Program-made: the position numbers and the translations under genes
Assembly: GCA_949358305.1 (NCBI GenBank)
Contig: OX442314.1
Span: 56,863,369 to 56,927,368 of the forward strand
Length of the DNA: 64,000 bases
Origin: Strigamia acuminata
Lineage: Eukaryota > Arthropoda > Chilopoda > Geophilomorpha > Linotaeniidae
Direction of reading: 5' to 3'
Shown: piece by piece, positions 1 through 12,000 of the stretch
Position numbering within the stretch: position 1 is the first letter of the stretch
How the letters are laid out: each line of letters opens with the position of its first letter
The notes under the pieces: generated by a model
Database searches by the model: none
What the model saw: the letters and a program-made list of their open reading frames with translations, nothing else
Told to the model about the DNA's origin: nothing

Positions 1-250
1 ATCATGGATTTGGTAAACGCTACATCCATAAACTAGAATGCAGGCTAACAATACCAAAGAATACAATTCAAATTTAAAACACTTGACCAGAGCTCTCATT
101 CAGCACCACTGGAATAACTGACCAGTGGCCCAGGGGCAACCACGAGGAGGTAGAGAGTTGGATTTCCTGCCCCCAATTCAGGAAACAAAATATCTTCAAT
201 AAAACGAATCAAATGATCAAATTACGCCCACGCGGCTGACTAGAACTTAC
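1..250. other. Unassigned leading sequence
   Basis: No coding region, RNA gene or mobile element was recognised. The stretch is A/T-rich and leads into the tandem repeat that starts near 251. Confidence 0.4.
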
Positions 251-870
251 ACAATGGCGCCGGCAACGACCTGGTAAATTGAACAAAGAAAATAATAAAA
301 CTGTGTCCACACAACTCCTTTATTCAAAACCTACCAATGTGAAAAGCTTAAAATTAAATCAATTTAAATAAATACCTAATGACGACGATAAACCAGAAAA
401 CGAAGGCTTTGAACAACGCGTGCCAACTGACCGAAGGAAAAACAACCTCGACAATGGCGGCGGCAACGCCCTTGTAAATTGAACACAGAAAAATCAAAAT
501 TGTGTCCACACAACACCTTGATTGTACACCTATTAATGTGAAAAGCTTGAAATTAAATAAATTAGTTTGAATAAATACCCAGTGACGACGATAAACTAGA
601 AAACGAAGACTTCTAAGAATGCGTGCCAACTGATGGAAGAAACAACATCCTCGACGACAATGGCGGCGGCATCGGCCTGGCAAAATGGGCGAAGAAAAAT
701 CAAAATTGTGTCCACACTACTTGAATGTGCACCTACCAATATGAAAAGCTTGAAATGAAATAAATTCGTACAAATTAATTGGAATAAATACCCAATGACT
801 ACGATAAACTAGTAAACGAAGGCTTTGAAGAACGTGTGCCAACTGACGGAAAGAACAACATCCTCGCTCC
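251..870. repeat. Three-copy tandem repeat, about 205-bp unit
   Basis: Three diverged copies begin at about 251, 452 and 658 (spacings 201 and 206 bp). Each starts with a segment like ACAATGGCGGCGGCAACG, continues through GTGTCCACAC, GTGAAAAGCTT and AATAAATACC, and ends near GTGCCAACTGA followed by AACAACATCCTCG. Short reading frames crossing it are by-products of the repetition. It could be a small local satellite or a piece of a longer array to the left of the window. Confidence 0.8.
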
Positions 871-1318
871 ACGATAGTGCTACGAATACAAAGAAATGAA
901 TGACTGATCAACGCTGCGTGGTGGCGATGACTTGAAACTACGTCATTTATCATGCACACAAACACACTGGAAGTATTTGTTATGACGTAATATCAATGAA
1001 ATCGCAATCATTGGTTCCCGTATCAAATTTCACAAAAACCCGAAACATGGACAACGGGATACCATAGTGAAAAATAAAATTTAAAAATAAAATTAGCAAA
1101 ACATTATAAACAAAGTTCATGAATATTTGCTGAAAATATTTTTTTCCTCGAAAAATTTACAATTACGTGGAAAATAACGATAAATATGAAACACAAACCA
1201 GCCCCATAAGATGGCGCCATCAACCGCCGCTCTCGAAACAACCGGCCAGCTCTATCAATTTTGGGCAACAGATGGCGCCAAATTTGAATCACGAAAAATG
1301 AATTTATTGTGAGAATTG
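871..1318. other. Spacer with no recognised gene
   Basis: A/T-rich spacer downstream of the cyclin-like gene on the minus strand. It would hold that gene's 3' flank. Nothing else can be supported. Confidence 0.4.
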
Positions 1319-2161
1319 CTAACCTATTCTAGCAAATTTCGCCGGATACAAAACGTCATCATCAGCTTTCCTTTTAACGGTATTCCACGGCGATAAAACA
1401 TTCATTTTCAACTGAATCCACACCTTTTTCAATATCGTACCTCTATACGGCGCTCGCCGCAAAGCAAAATCGAAATCATCCCGTTGGTTTTGACTAAAAC
1501 TAATAAACTCGACAACCATTCCATCCAACGCCTCCATCGTGAGCGAATCGTCAATCGATTCGAACCAATTCGAGCCGAGAATGGCGCCATTTGCCAGCTT
1601 GCTCGCCAAACGAATGCACACGCACGCCATTTGCCTCGGCGTAAACTCCAAACACATGACCGTCAAGTGCAAGTTAATCGTGGCCAGCACACACGCCGTG
1701 AGCCTCAGCCGATTGTCGGCTTCAATCGGGACGAGAAACTCGGTGATGATCGTTTGCGGTTGTTCGATCGTGAAGTCGAATTTCAAGGTGGGCATTATTA
1801 TTCGTTCGATGCGGACGACGTTTTGTATTTGCTCCTCGACCTGTGCGCAGTCGCTGTCGTAGTAATCCATTTGCCCGCCGAAGTACAGAAAGTATTCGGC
1901 GAGGATTTCTTTTAATTGCGCGTCGGCCGAGTCGATTTTCGCCGCGATGAAGAAGGCGGCGACGGCGACTTCGTAGGACGACCACGTGATGATTGCGTTG
2001 ACGGGATCGGCCGTGACAAAGCGGTGTAAGTAGACGATGGCCGTGTTTATGCGCAGTTGGTGCATGCGCAGTTTTGTGCCGAGAACTTGGATCAAGTTGG
2101 CGCATTCTTGTCTGATTAATATTTCGTGAGGGATGGCGATGGGGTTCGTTGTAGAAGACAT
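1319..2161 (-). CDS. Cyclin K/T-like protein A, intronless
   Basis: An uninterrupted 280-residue protein. The block starting RQECANLIQVLGTKL, the YLHRF motif, the SSYEVAVAAFFIAAK segment and the later ERIIMPTLKFDF match the order of helices in the first cyclin box of transcription cyclins K and T (RREGARFI, IIYFHRF, CLFLAGKV, ERILLQTIKFD). A second, weaker cyclin fold follows. Cyclins of this type bind CDK9/12/13 and act in RNA polymerase II elongation; whether this paralogue still binds a kinase is unknown. It has no intron, a TATA-like box about 40 nt upstream of the ATG and a C-terminal basic tail. A paralogue lies at 29756-30610 on the other strand. Absence of introns suggests a retrogene origin. 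Exact cyclin subfamily is uncertain. Confidence 0.75.
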   Translation of the reverse strand: MSSTTNPIAIPHEILIRQECANLIQVLGTKLRMHQLRINTAIVYLHRFVTADPVNAIITWSSYEVAVAAFFIAAKIDSADAQLKEILAEYFLYFGGQMDYYDSDCAQVEEQIQNVVRIERIIMPTLKFDFTIEQPQTIITEFLVPIEADNRLRLTACVLATINLHLTVMCLEFTPRQMACVCIRLASKLANGAILGSNWFESIDDSLTMEALDGMVVEFISFSQNQRDDFDFALRRAPYRGTILKKVWIQLKMNVLSPWNTVKRKADDDVLYPAKFARIG

Positions 2162-2198
2162 CGGGAGTGTTTTTAGATGGTTTTAGATCTGGTGGTGC

Positions 2199-2207
2199 TA
2201 TATATAT
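2199..2207 (-). promoter_or_regulatory. TATA-like box of cyclin-like gene A
   Basis: Alternating TATATATAT lies 38-46 nt upstream of the minus-strand ATG at 2161, which would leave a very short leader. The paralogue at 29756 also has a TATA-like box just upstream of its ATG (29721-29728). Functional assignment is inference. Confidence 0.45.
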
Positions 2208-2367
2208 GTGGTGTATGAAGTTGCGGTTATACAACTAAGAATTGGCACGTGTTGGTTACGTATCCGGTTACGTATTGTCGACTATGCCTCGCTCGTTTGC
2301 ACAACGTAACTTTTTTGCTGAAATTGAATTTTTTAGGCAAAGTATGAGAGGTTTGGGGCTCAACTTG

Positions 2368-2545
2368 AGTTTTTTTTCTCTAAAATTAAAGTTTTTCTCG
2401 TAAAATTGAAGTTTTTCTCGTAAAATTGAAGTTTTTCTAGTGAAATTGAAGTTTTTTTTCGTAAAATTGAAGTTTTTCTAGTAACGTTGAAGTTTTTTTT
2501 TCGTAAAATTTAAGTTTTTCTCGTAAAATTGAAGTTTTTTCTCGT
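2368..2545. repeat. Tandem repeat, 20-bp unit (TTTTTCTCGTAAAATTGAAG)
   Basis: About eight to nine slightly diverged units. Each unit contains a T-tract and an AAAATT tract roughly 10 bp apart. One of several arrays in the window with the same period but different sequence. Confidence 0.75.
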
Positions 2546-2559
2546 AGATTTAAAGCCTT

Positions 2560-5500
2560 CTTGGCTTAAAAAAAGTTTTCTGTCTATACATATAATTTTC
2601 TGTATACAGTAGACATACAGTTTTCTATCTGTACATTCAGTTTAATGTCTATACATATAGTTTTCTGTCGAATAACAAAGTTTTAATTTTTTCGCTAAAA
2701 ATGAAGCTTTATATAACTAAAAATTAAGTTTTGTGTAACAATATCAAAGTTTCCTTTCTAAAATTAAGGTTTTCTGTCTAAACATTTTTTAATTTACAAA
2801 AATGGATAATATAAAAAAATTAAAATTAATTTAAAAATAATTATTCTCTAATCCAAATGCATTCTTGTGACTAAATTACCAATCTACCAATCACATTTGC
2901 ATAAAAAAACTTTTTTATTTAAAATAAAAATAATAATAACAATTGGGGTGTTTTCTATAAATTCTATAAATTCGCTTTTACGCTAACTAGCTTTCCAAGA
3001 TGGCTGTATGTTAATTTCCTCCATTCGAGCATTTTACAAGAAGTTCCAGAAACACAATAACAATAATAACAATAAATTTTTCTGTATATTATGAAATTTC
3101 CGCCGCTAAACGCTAAACATGATCTCCAAAAAGGATTTTCGCGAATTAATATAAAAATACTGCACCGAGAAATTTTGACCGAATTCTCGCAATGACAGAA
3201 ATACAACTTTAGGCCTATACAGCTTCCCAAAAACAAAATAATTACAAAAATTCATTTAAATTTCTTTTTCCTCCTATAACAAAACTCAAATTTAATTTTA
3301 CACAAAAAAAAAAAACCAAAAAACAACAACAATTTCGACGCAACGACGACAATATTAAAAAAAACAACATTGACCTCCCCAATAATCCCATGTTGACACA
3401 ATCACTCCCAATTTGTCCCTTCCTCTCACAATCCCATCAGATCACATACCGAATTTCCACCGGAAAAAAAAAAAAATAATTCAATAACCAACAACCGATC
3501 ACATCCCCAACCACCAACGACACCGAAAGCCACCACCGACACAAATATATAAAAAAAAAAAAAAAAAAAAAAAAACTTACCATTAAAAAAAAAAAAAAGA
3601 ACTTACCACTAAAAAATTCCCAATCCCACAAAACAAAACTTTCCGCATTCCATGCAGCAAAGCCAAAGGGGCAGCCACCACTTCCCAAGAAACAAAACCA
3701 TATAATAAACCCCGATTGATCCACCCATCTGTTTATTATAGACTCTGCACTCTCTCTCCATCTCCACACAAACCCGACCGAAAAGGGTTAACCAATCGAT
3801 CATCTTGGGAATGCTTCTCGCCGCGCTAATCCACCTTTCCTCGTGCGGATTAAGCCTAAATTAGGACCGGGCTCTCGTGTAATTAATTGGCCCACGATGA
3901 CCTCATTTCGATAGTGCCATCCGCCATCTCCATTTGCAGACGCAAACTTTAGTGAGACAGCACAAAGGCAAATATAATTACTACCCCTTTCGTCCCCACG
4001 CCTGGTTAGCGTCTCCCTGGCAACCAGAACCTCGAGTGACTCCAACCAATGACTCACCAACTACACTTTGATATTTTCCTTCTCCCTTTCATTACGAGTG
4101 CCACGAGTGTCTCAATACTCTTCACCCCTTTCGCTCCCCGGTGGTCGCCATCGATTCGACGCAATAACTTTTCTCTTCCGAGTCTACCAACGCCGCGTTC
4201 GATACTCATCGATTGCAGCGTTGCTGCCGGCGCAAATTGCCATCTTTACTAATAAACTCGGATGCTGCGTCGCCTTGACAACAACAAACTCCGACCTAAT
4301 CCTTTTGCCCACCGGTGGCCAAACTTTGGCGCGCATGCGCACCTGACCAACCATAATTGCGTTTCGAGATATTTGTTTTGACAGCGAGCGGCTAAAGGGG
4401 TTTTTGCGGACGCCGTTGCCACGGCAACCGCGGCAACCGTCGTTTTCGCGGGGTCATCAACGAGATGGCCGATTAATCTCGTTTGATGCGCCGGCGTGCT
4501 AAAAGGGTTGGCCGGCGTTAATTGGGCGTACACGTCCGATATTAAGGGCCGCGCTCGACGACGCCGTTGCCTGGCGACCGGCGTCAGCTGTTGGCGTTGC
4601 GCACGTGATCAATTAGCGCAACTTTGGCCCGCCATCGATCCGTCTTAATTGGCTTCATCTTCGCGCGTTCGTTTTTTTTTTTTTTCGTCGCCCGTTTTTT
4701 CGCCAATGTCGACGCCACACTCGACGACCCCCGCGCGCCATTGGTCGGCGCGGGCGACTGTGGGCGTTCCGCGCGCGCAATTGGCTTCCCCCGCGCGCGT
4801 CCGCGCGTGATTGGTCGCTTCGAGTTTTGAGAAAAGTTTCCTCGGTTGCGCACTCGCGTCCGAAGGGGTGAACGGGGGACAAAGGGCGCGCAAACAGCCA
4901 AAAGTGGACACAAAGGAGTCAAAGAGAGCTCGTTAACCCCCGCCTGGTCAGATGTAAAGGAGAAACCCTTTCTGGGAATCGAAGGGTGAATGGTCACTAA
5001 CGACGCAGCTGCTGCGGATGGACACGCGGTTAGCGCGTGCGGGCGTCGCATAACGGGGTAGGGCTTTGTGTCGGGGGCCCCTTGACCCCTATTAAGGCGC
5101 CGCTCCACCTGCCGGTGACCACAGGTGTCGATTCGCTTTCTCAGGATGATGAAATTGGGGGGGGGAATTTTTTTTTGTTGAAAAAATGGACAATGGGGAA
5201 AAGGGAGTGGTCAAGAGGGGTGGTGGTGGGGGAAAAAATGGTCAAGTCGTACAATGATGTCGCCCTCACTCCTCATCATCGGAGGTGGTTTATGAGTTGG
5301 CCAATTGAAATAACGGAGTGACTTATTTACGATAATGGCTCACTCGCTCTCCCCGGGGGGAGGTCAGTTGTGAGCTGGAAATGGTGAATTTAAAGTAAAA
5401 TTTTTGAGGGACAGTGGATGGTTTTTGGGGGGGTGGGTGGGGCGAGGGGGGGAAATGGAAAGTGATTTCTGGTGAGTTAAAAATGGCGAGTAATGGGTAA

Positions 5501-5630
5501 GAGTTGGCTCGGGTTTGGGTTTTCGGGTATTGTTCGACGGGAGGGTTTTTGCATTTGAAAAAGAAAATGGAAATAGGGACAAATTTTGACAAAAATTTTG
5601 ACAAAAAGAAATTAATTTTTGTTTTGGAGA
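2560..5630. other. Gene-free region left of hunchback, with GC-rich island
   Basis: 2560-4000 is A/T-rich with long A runs. About 4020-5100 becomes GC-rich with frequent CpG and CGCGCG strings, and 5150-5450 is G-rich on the plus strand. No frame has convincing codon structure or known motifs, and no RNA gene was recognised. By position it could be part of the upstream control region of hunchback; that is inference. Confidence 0.4.
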
Positions 5631-5639
5631 AAAGTTGGG

Positions 5640-6540
5640 TGAAAATAAGTGGGTTTTGACGTTTTTTCGTCGGTTTGAGTGCAAAAGTTGGATAAAAGTG
5701 ATGGATAATGTCAGGTTTTTTGATGTTTTGCAGTTTTTAGTCACGATTTCTTGTGGATTTTGAGGTTTTCCGTTGGTTTAAGTGTTAAGATTGGATAAAT
5801 TTATCACACTGCTTGATGTTTTACACTTTTTAGTACGTAGCTGATGCATTCAAAAATTAAAATAACAATTTTAGTTTAAGTGTATTTTAAGTTTTAACAG
5901 GGGTTTAAACAGGAAATGATGTCATTTTTGGTCTAAAATTGAAATAAATAATAAAACACAAAATATTTGGGTGTTTGTGTGTTTTTTAACAAATTTTAAT
6001 TGTAATTTCATGTGTATTTTTGCGTTTTTCCATCGGTTTTAGTGCAAAAGTTATAGGAAAAATTGAATATAAGTAATAAATATATCACATTTTTACATTT
6101 TATAATTTTTTAAAGCAATTTTGCGTTTTTCCATCGGTTTTAGTCTGGGTTTTAGTGCAAAAATTTGATAAAATTGGATAAAATTTTGATAAATTTTGAT
6201 AAATAATCACAATATGTGACATTTTATAACTTTCAAAAACATTTTCAGGTATATTTTCCGTTTTTCCATCGGTTTTAATCTGGGTTTTAGTGCAAAAATG
6301 TGATAAAATTGAATAAAAAGTGCTAAATAAATCGCACTTTGATATATATTTTAAAATTTTTAAAATCAATTTCCCGTGTATTTTTACGTCGGTCCATCAG
6401 TTTAATTCTCTCTAACTCCAAAAATCAACCAAAAATGAATAAAAACTGACAAACACGCACCAAACTTTGACATTTTACAAAACTTTTAACGAAAAAATTT
6501 TCCCTTTTTCTATCAATTTCACTGCACAAAATTACAAAAA
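5640..6540. repeat. Diverged long tandem repeat, about 110-140-bp unit
   Basis: Six or seven degenerate copies recur, each with a core like CGTTTTTCCATCGGTTTTAG, then AGTGCAAAAGTTGGATAAA and a tail like ATCACA..TTTTACATTTTATAA. Clear copies begin near 5655, 5765, 6020, 6122, 6255 and 6380. Spacing is irregular, so the array is old. Confidence 0.65.
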
Positions 6541-6619
6541 AACTCCCTTTCCTCCCAAAAACCCCGCATAAATATGCAACACATTCAAAACACATAAACA
6601 CATCACTTATTCCCATTCA

Positions 6620-7260
6620 CTTTGTGCATTTGGCCCGCGATCTTTGCAAACAAGAAGGTCGAAAACCTCTCGGACAAAAGTGTAGTCGCGAGACAGATGG
6701 GGAGGACACGTGGAAAATATTCCACTCGCCCCGCACCCCTACGACCACGCCAGGTGATGGACGGCCACCCCCGCGTGGCTCGCTCATTTCAGGTCACCAT
6801 GGAAACCGACAAAAAAAAAAAAAAAAGAGGGTGGACCCGCAGTTAATGGCCATACGGGGTAAACTGAAAAGGAAAAAAAAAAATTGAAATTTTAAAAGTT
6901 GCAATTCATAATTGGCATGGGACGCAGGGAGGGGCCCATCTGCTCAAAGGGCACCGCACGCGCGCGCGCACAGTCGCAATCCCGACAAATCTCCACTTCC
7001 AGCGCTGCAGCGTTCAGCTCGCGGACCCCCATCAAGGTAAGTCGGGCTAATTCTCACCTGATACCCATCTCGCCCCCCCTTGCACACGCATCGCGTTTCC
7101 CCTTGCCCATAACCCATTACATAACCCCCTTCAGTCCCGTTTCCCCTTTTAAAGTGATCTCTCCACCCCTTCATTTTACAATTTGGGGGGAAAATGAAGG
7201 GTTATTGGATTTGTCGCAGGGTGGCACGTGACCCTTTCGGTACCCTAATCCACACCCACG
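6620..7260 (+). promoter_or_regulatory. GC-rich island with candidate noncoding first exon (donor at 7036/7037)
   Basis: A GC-rich, CpG-rich block surrounded by A/T-rich DNA. Inside it is a perfect splice donor, ATCAAG|GTAAGT, ending a putative exon at 7036. Upstream are CGCGCGCGCGCACAGTC and a GCTGCAGCG segment that could hold a start site. No ATG-led frame of substance ends at this donor. The nearest matching acceptor with a start codon is at 12839 in front of hunchback. A noncoding 5' exon of hunchback is therefore plausible but unproven. Confidence 0.35.
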
Positions 7261-7329
7261 GCCCCCAAGACCAAAAAATTTTTTTTTTAACCACACGACA
7301 CTTTGCGGAACCCTTTTTTATGGCAAAAA

Positions 7330-7985
7330 TGCGGTTTTTGCCGGTTTTTCACGATTTTTCTCAGTTTTTTCTCGATTTTTTCTCGTTTTTTCTCTTTTCT
7401 TCTCGATTTTTTCTCGTTTTTTTCCCTTTTTCTTGGTGTTTCCCTTTTTTTCTCGATTTTTCCCGTTTCTTCTCGATTTTTCCCGTTCCTTCTCGATTTT
7501 TTCTCCTTTTTTTCCTTTTTTCTCGTTTTTACCTTTTTTACTCGATTTTTCCCTCTTTTCTCGGTTATTTCCGTTTTTTCTCGGCTTTTTCCGTTTTTTC
7601 TCGGCTTTTTCCGTTTCTTCTCGATTTTTCCCGTTTCTTCTCGATTTTTTCTCCTGTTTTTTCTTTTTTCTCGTTTTTTCTCTTTGTTTCCGGTTTTTCC
7701 CGTTTTTTCTGTTATTTCTCGACTTATCCCGTTTTTTTCTCAGTTTTTCCCGTTTTTCCTCGATTTTTTCTCAATTTTTCCTCGATTTTTCACTTTTTTC
7801 TCGATTTTTCCCTTTTTTCTCGGGTTTTCCCGTTTTTTCTCGGTTTTTCCCGTTTTTCCTCGATTTTTCCTCGATTTTTCCTCGATTTTTTACTTTTTTC
7901 TCAATTTTTCCCTTTTTTCTCGATTTTTTCCCTTTTTTCTCGATTTTTCCCTTTTTTCTCGAGTTTTCCCGTTTTCTCTCGTCTT
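7330..7985 (+). repeat. Pyrimidine-rich tandem repeat (TCGATTTTTCCCGTTTTTTC-like)
   Basis: About 650 bp of almost pure T/C on the plus strand made of TTTTTCTCGATTTTTCCCG-like units, with T-tracts about 10 bp apart. Three overlapping frames stay open only because the tract lacks A and G; the phenylalanine-rich products are artefacts. The strand asymmetry could favour triplex DNA. Confidence 0.8.
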
Positions 7986-9120
7986 TTTCCCCTTCGTCAC
8001 GTCACCTGGCGGCGTGGGCGGGGTCGCAGCAGCCTTTGACCGTCGCAGTTGGTGCTGACCGGGGTGACTCGACGAGTTTGATCAGTCACGTGACTCGAAT
8101 CCCGCATTGTCCATTCTTTTGTCCGCTTCTGATCCTTCGTTTCCGAATCGACGTCTGGCGATCGGTGCATAATCCCGCTATAAATCACGCGCGTGAGTCA
8201 ACGTCCAGCGAGGGCTTCCATGACGTCACGGAGGCGAGCGAGTTGAGTTGCGCGTCCAAAAGATTCATTGAAGGTGCGCGCGTTGGCCTCATGATAAGGA
8301 GCGCGGCTATTGTTCTCTCCTCGCTTCGATTGTTCTCTCTTTCTCGCGCTACCAGATTCCCCGCGGCGATAACGGCCACTCGCAACGCCAACCCTTTAGT
8401 CCCACTCTATAAATAGACACCCAATAATGCCCGATCGAGCTTTTTATCCCAAACTCCAAGCGCGATTGATTCCGATCGATTTTCCACGTTTTAATCGATT
8501 TTTATCAATCGACGGCGATTTGGTTTTTCTAGGCGGAAAAAAGTGACTTTTCTCCGCCGAAGCGACGAAAAATCTCCGTGAAAAAATCTTTTCGTGGATT
8601 TTTCAATTTTTATTCCTCATTTTTTGTTTGGTCGAATTCGGTCGTGGTCTTATCCACCCCCACACGCGCGTTCATCACGAGATGACCGCAAAGAGGGGGT
8701 GTGGGGAGGGAGTGCGGTGGTTTAAGAGGAAGGGAGTTTTTCTGTGAAGGGGGACAGGAGCATGAGAGGACGGTTGGTAGTAGTAAACAACTTTTGTCAT
8801 GTATTTTTTTCATACCTTGGCTTCCTGTTTTGCCTGGAGCCGTGACCCCGAGTGGACAAAAGAGTGACCGCTAATCCGGGCGTCGCTCTTATACCTGAAT
8901 GCGGGGGAGGCGAAGTTGGGGAAGGAAAGAAACCGAGGTGGCGATGACCCCCTGCTCGGGCGGGCTCGGGCGGGCTCGAGCCGAGCAGTTTTGCTGTGTG
9001 TTTGGGGTATGGCACGGTGCAGCGTGCAAGAAAGAGGTACAAAAATAGATTGGTGGGACCCTTGGTGAGGAATGTATAAATAAACACGCGGTTTTTACCT
9101 GGGGTGTGTGTTTTCGACAT
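7986..9120. promoter_or_regulatory. GC-rich island upstream of hunchback with TATA-like elements
   Basis: A second CpG-rich block. It holds TATAAATA at 8408-8415 (context CCCACTCTATAAATAGAC) and again at 9075-9082, plus CTATAAATC near 8178. Paired CGATCGATT/AATCGATTTTTATCAATCGA motifs follow at 8470-8515. Either TATA element might drive an upstream hunchback transcript. No coding region is visible. Confidence 0.35.
8473..8590 (+). repeat. Left copy of a 118-bp duplication flanking hunchback
   Basis: This segment (core CACGTTTTAATCGATTTTTA, then TTTGGTTTTTCTAG, AAAGTGACTTT, GACGAAAAATCTCCGT) recurs in the same orientation at 14930-15045, just past the hunchback stop, with roughly 90% identity. 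The two copies bracket the gene. Origin (element or shared regulatory DNA) is unknown. Confidence 0.8.
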
Positions 9121-10320
9121 TTTTTTTTTGTCCAGTTGGGTGATGAAGTAAGTTTGAGGTGTTTATAATTATATATATATATTTTGGTTTTAATTAAAAT
9201 GGATTTGTTTTTTTGTGAGTGAAAGTTCTATTTATTTATTTTTTTCAAAAAGAGAAAATATTTTTTTTTTATAAGTGAGAAAATATTTTTTTTTTATAAG
9301 TGAGAAAATATTTTTTTTTTCTAAGTGAGAAAATATTTTTTATTTTCTAAGTGAGAAATATTTTTAAAAAAAAAATAATATTGTAATGGTTAAAATATGA
9401 TGGGAATTTATATTTTTAGAAGAAATGTTTATTGGCTTCACTGCAAGGCTTTGATTTTATTAATCAAATAATTAGGAGTTATGTTTTTAAAGAAAAATTT
9501 CCAAACGTTACTTTTATTTTATTTTTTTAAATAAAATAAAATATAATTTTTTTTTTTACATAAAATAATAATAATTATAAAATATAATATTTTTAATTTT
9601 ATTTTCAAAAACAAAACTTTTCACTAGCTTCACTGCAATGCTTTGATTTGAAATCAAATAAAATTATCAACTTATTTTCCAAAAAAATAAAAAATTCCAA
9701 AAAATATATTTTTTCCAAAAATAATAATAATAATAATTCCTATAAAATAAAAAAAATATTAAAAAACAAAAAATTCACAACTCACTCCAACACTTAAAAA
9801 CAATTCCTCAAACTTTTATTTTTAAAAAACAAAAAAAAAACCCAAACTTCACTGCAACACTCAAATCAAAAAAATAAAACAAAAACAATTCACAAAAATT
9901 TTTTTTTTTAAAAATCATTAAACAATCACTCTTCCTTTCCCACTTTACCTCTGACCCCATCTTTCAAACACTTCCAGAAAAACATAAAAATAAAAAAAAA
10001 CAAAAAAAAAAAAGAACCTTGAAACCAATTTGAAACATAAAAAGCAAACACTACACTAGCTTAAGGCCAGCTTTATATATATTTCTTCCTTTTTCTCCTC
10101 CACCAATTATCCCCTTTTCTTCCCTCCCCTTTTACGACCCACGGATCAAAATCCTCACACAAACACATCTCCAAATCAATCAATACCCACAAAAAAACCA
10201 AAAAAAAAAAACCCCCCAACAACCACCCCCCCAAAAAAAAAAATCATTTCCCCACTCCCCACCCCCCCCCCCCCAAAAAAAATTTTATAATAAAAAAAAA
10301 TAATAACACTAAAAAAAATT
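9121..10320. repeat. A/T-rich low-complexity region with short tandem arrays
   Basis: At 9248-9365 there are four to five units of AAGTGAGAAAATATTTTTTT (about 27 bp). A separate motif, CTTCACTGCAA followed by a CTTTGAT/ATCAAA pair, recurs at about 9436, 9628 and 9848, i.e. about 200 bp apart. The rest is homopolymeric A, T or C. No gene seen. Confidence 0.6.
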
Positions 10321-10329
10321 GATAGTGCA

Positions 10330-12000
10330 CTTATTCCTATCCCCCATGTTGTTGGTGGCGCTGTTGGCGCGCACCCGTTTTTTTATGAGCGTCTTCCCCC
10401 ATAAAACTTTTCATGTGTCGTCGAATTGTTTCACAGAACACAACACTTCTGAGAAAAACCTCCTATATTCGGCGCACACGCACTACCCAACGCTACCCAA
10501 CGCTTCCCAACGCTCAAACATGGCCGTCGCCGCCGCGGCCAACACATCGCGCACCAATTCCTTCTTCCTCTTCCACCTTCTTATTGGGCTCTCGCGCTGA
10601 CGTCACCACCGTCCACTATGCCTTTCTGGAGGGGGAGTCGAAAGGGGGTTATCTACCCCTCCCCTCCCTCGAGCGTCGATTGGTTTGTGCATGCGCGTCC
10701 TTGCCACAACCGCACAGTCCACTCCGGCCACGCAGTTTCCCCGCTCCATTCCGCCACCGACGCACGGCACATGGACGCCTCCGCACCCTGAGCTGAGCCC
10801 AGGTAAGAATTCATTCATTTTCCCGCATTTCTTCCCCCTTGACAGCGGTCAAAAAATGCGGCGGTCACTCTAGTGGTCAGTTCGGTTCACTTTTCGGCTT
10901 TTTTTCGCATTCCGTTTGGCGGCACCTGTGCTGCGCTTTTTCTGGGACCCCTCGGCGTCCCTTTTTTACACGGTACAGAGTGGCCTTTGACCCGCGAGCT
11001 GTCGGGTCAGTGGAAAAACGCGCTCAGGTCCCCTTTTTGGGTCGGGTGGGGTGTTGACTCTTGCTTTTTCCCCGCGATGCCATTCAGGAGGAACCCGTTT
11101 TTTTTCTATGGCGTTTTTGAACTTTGTCCCACTGCTGCTGGCCCTTGGCCCCAGCGTGATGCCGGCCACTGGTCACTTTTTATCTTCTCCCCCCCCTCTG
11201 GAGGACAAACCCTCCCTCTAAGCCAGCTGCAGAGACCTCACTTTGACCTTTGTGTCCACTGTCGTCCATCCCTTAAAAAAAATTCCTTCCATTTTTTTTT
11301 TTTTTAATTTTTTCGTTTATCTGCTTGACCTTTGTCCATTATTGTCCGAAAATTATTTTTGTCTTAAATTATTTTTTATTTTATTTTTGGGTTCGGTTTT
11401 TGTATATATTTTTTTTCCTCTTTTCTCCCTTTCTGTTCGCCACAATGGATCCTGCAGCTGGCCACTGGTCACTGGGAGGAGGGAGTCATGAGGGTCACCT
11501 GCTCGGAGTGTCCACCCGACCCCCTCGCTGCTCGTTTTCCCCTTTTTCTCACTGGGGGAAGAAAAGAAGCTGCAAAAAGAGTTGGTGGGGGGAAAAGATG
11601 AATTGAAAAAAGGGAGAAAAGAAGCGAAAGAGACCGATGGGGTGATCGGGGTGACCGGGGTGACCGGGCGAGTGTGAAAGGAGTGAAGAGAAATTTTTCT
11701 TTTTTCCCTATTTCTCTCTCTCAACCCCACCCGGCCCGCGATGCCCCTCATCGACCTCGCGGATGAGGGTGGACGGTCTTCCATTTCCGGATGTGGCGTC
11801 AACTAAACAAAACCAGATGCGTTCTCGTGTCCACGTGTTTGTTTCGTTGGGTTTGGTGGGCCACCCACCCTTGAAATTGCCCTCCCCCGCGCGCTTTGCT
11901 CGTGGCACGTGGACGTCAATGGCGACGGGCCCATATGCTGACCATTCCGAGGGGGACGAGCACGAGGACTCACTCATGCGGGGTGGACAGTAATAAGGTT
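10330..12000 (+). promoter_or_regulatory. GC-rich island with second candidate noncoding first exon (donor at 10802/10803)
   Basis: A third GC-rich block closest to hunchback. A consensus donor, GAGCCCAG|GTAAGA, ends a putative exon at 10802. It could splice to the acceptor at 12839 and give a hunchback transcript from a proximal promoter. In Drosophila, hunchback uses two promoters with separate noncoding exons joined to one coding exon; this arrangement would be analogous. The rest of the block has no supported coding region. Confidence 0.35.

Noticed and set aside
4584-5108. Moderately long frames in the GC-rich block at 4.6-5.1 kb
   Set aside because: Low-complexity Arg/Ala/Pro-rich products on both strands, typical of GC-rich noncoding DNA.
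7194-8416. Long overlapping phenylalanine-rich open frames (up to 327 codons)
   Set aside because: They exist because the tract is almost pure T/C on one strand; three frames are open at once and no domain or codon structure is present.
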